The notes beneath the pieces are model-generated. The model was not told the origin of the DNA, ran no database searches, and saw nothing but the letters and a program-made list of their open reading frames with translations. The position numbers and the translations under genes were made by a program. A DNA stretch of 50,000 bases from Alphaproteobacteria bacterium (GTDB lineage: Bacteria; Pseudomonadota; Alphaproteobacteria; Caulobacterales; Aquidulcibacteraceae), in NCBI GenBank assembly GCA_018969015.1, contig JAGWZE010000012.1, positions 1 to 50,000 of the forward strand, written 5' to 3'. Shown piece by piece: positions 47,061 through 50,000 of this stretch (positions within the stretch are counted from its first letter, which is position 1; the number at the start of each line of letters is the position of its first letter).

Positions 47061-47213
47061 TCAAGACGATGCGCGCGGATCGGACGGCGCGGGCGGTACG
47101 TGCGCGCGCAGCGCGTCGATCAGATCGGCGGCCGTGGTGGCGTAGGGATCGAGTCGAAGGTCGTCGCCTTCGGCGAACCGCACGATTACGTAGCCCATCG
47201 GCGACACCCGCAT
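47061..47213 (-). pseudogene. Possible remnant of a small beta-rich protein after the rRNA operon
   Basis: A minus-strand frame ending at 47061 reads from an ATG at 47213 as MRVSPMGYVIVRFAEGDDLR, then LDPYATTAADLIDALRAHVP. In the same frame upstream, to about 47310, it reads RRLYRRQIRWRGTTISFKGA and RAVERRAFAEVRT. The pattern looks like a bacterial PH-type beta domain, but no start codon is found for the longer form before the rRNA operon terminator. It may be a 5'-truncated gene, or a 50-residue protein starting at 47213. Confidence 0.35.
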
Positions 47214-47385
47214 CGTGCGAACCTCGGCGAACGCCCGGCGCTCGACGGCTCTGGCCCCCTTGAAGGAGATCGTCGTCCCGCGCCAACGGATCTGGCGCCG
47301 ATACAGGCGCCTCGCGGCTGCGGACGCAGAGACGCGCCGGCCTGGCGGCGTCGCGAGGGCCCGGTCGTGCTGTGGCCCAAACGCA

Positions 47386-47415
47386 AACGGCCCCGCCGGT
47401 GAAGGCGGGGCCGTT
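47386..47415 (-). terminator. Intrinsic terminator of the rRNA-tRNA operon
   Basis: A 12-bp stem AACGGCCCCGCC / GGCGGGGCCGTT with a 6-nt loop lies 11 nt beyond the tRNA-fMet CCA end. On the minus strand it is followed by a moderately T-rich stretch (TGCGTTTGG), consistent with the end of transcription. Confidence 0.82.
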
Positions 47416-47426
47416 CGATGGTCCGT

Positions 47427-47503
<77 letters not shown>

Positions 47504-47638
47504 TCATGCCGGGAAACCCGGCCAACGGATCAACCTATCTCTCTATACGACAACGCCGCCGCAGAAGCGGCGGCCGTTGCACCGCGCGAGGCGGCGAAAT
47601 GTGAAGGAGGGTTTTTAAAGCCACGCGCGCCGCGCAGA

Positions 47639-47754
47639 GCCGGCAGCGATCTACTTTCCCACGCCTTAAGACGTAGTATCATCGACCCTGGGGGACTTAA
47701 CGGCCGAGTTCGGGATGGGATCGGGTGGGGACCCCCCGGCATAGCCACCAGCTC
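47639..47754 (-). rRNA. rrf: 5S ribosomal RNA
   Basis: Minus strand, about 116 nt. Typical 5S stretches are GGTGGCTATGCCGGGGGG at the 5' end, CCCGATCCCATCCCGAAC in loop B/C, and CCCAGGGTCGATGATACTA before the 3' strand. The exact ends are estimated within a few bases. Confidence 0.93.
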
Positions 47755-47845
47755 GGCGCGACGCGCATGTGCTTTTTGACATCGTCATATGATGGCGGCG
47801 AGCGACGCAATCGCGTCGTCTTCGCCGTGCATGAACAGCGAACGA

Positions 47846-50000
<2,155 letters not shown>

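Overview
The window is high-GC chromosomal DNA from a bacterium of the class Alphaproteobacteria. Four features support this: the PhyR-NepR-EcfG general stress response locus, a zeta-type (DUF1476) inhibitor of F1-ATPase lying among purine genes, a cysE-DUF3126 pair, and an rRNA operon that ends 23S-5S-tRNA-fMet. I cannot name the genus from sequence alone. Most genes are ordinary housekeeping or envelope genes. There is no prophage, insertion sequence, CRISPR array or large genomic island.

Layout: 1-1.8 kb holds the head of the division and cell wall cluster (mraZ, rsmH, 5' part of ftsL, minus strand), with a clear array of MraZ boxes at its promoter. 2.1-9.4 kb has ettA, a DUF6883/DUF4926 pair, a GIY-YIG protein, a CMD-family protein, a secreted SdsA1-type alkyl sulfatase, an ArsR/SRPBCC pair and a DUF433/DUF5615 toxin-antitoxin-like pair. 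9.4-14.6 kb has rpiB and two members of the ligase-associated DNA damage response set (Lhr-like helicase and metallo-beta-lactamase exonuclease), split by a His-rich lipoprotein. 14.6-19.4 kb has a membrane protein, sfsA, map, radC and a spinster-type MFS transporter. 19.5-23.9 kb is the purine block (purB, zeta inhibitor, purC, purS, purQ and an acidic protein).

24.0-32.6 kb is the most coherent and interesting block. It holds a DUF2383 four-helix protein, a glycosyltransferase/UDP-galactopyranose mutase/NdvA-like exporter operon, a YqjD/YqjE-like membrane pair, phyR, nepR, ecfG and an HWE/HisKA_2 kinase whose ATP-binding domain has lost its key residues. I located five sites matching, or one base away from, the EcfG promoter (GGAAC-N16/17-CGTT). 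They sit in front of phyR, nepR-ecfG, the YqjD/E pair, DUF2383 and the glycosyltransferase operon. The block therefore reads as a self-regulated stress regulon with its targets alongside.

32.6-37.6 kb carries a 58-residue membrane protein, DUF3126, cysE, a Nudix hydrolase, a MaoC-like protein, a nitroreductase, a methyltransferase and a YcgN protein. 37.6-44.3 kb is a tripartite RND efflux system (permease, adaptor, outer membrane channel) with a TetR regulator and a divergent promoter/operator. 44.3-47 kb has an NAD-dependent reductase, a sterol-desaturase-family protein and a GST. From 47.4 kb to the end is the 3' part of an rRNA operon on the minus strand: 23S (partial), 5S, tRNA-fMet and a terminator. 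Three families of palindromic intergenic repeats recur through the window.
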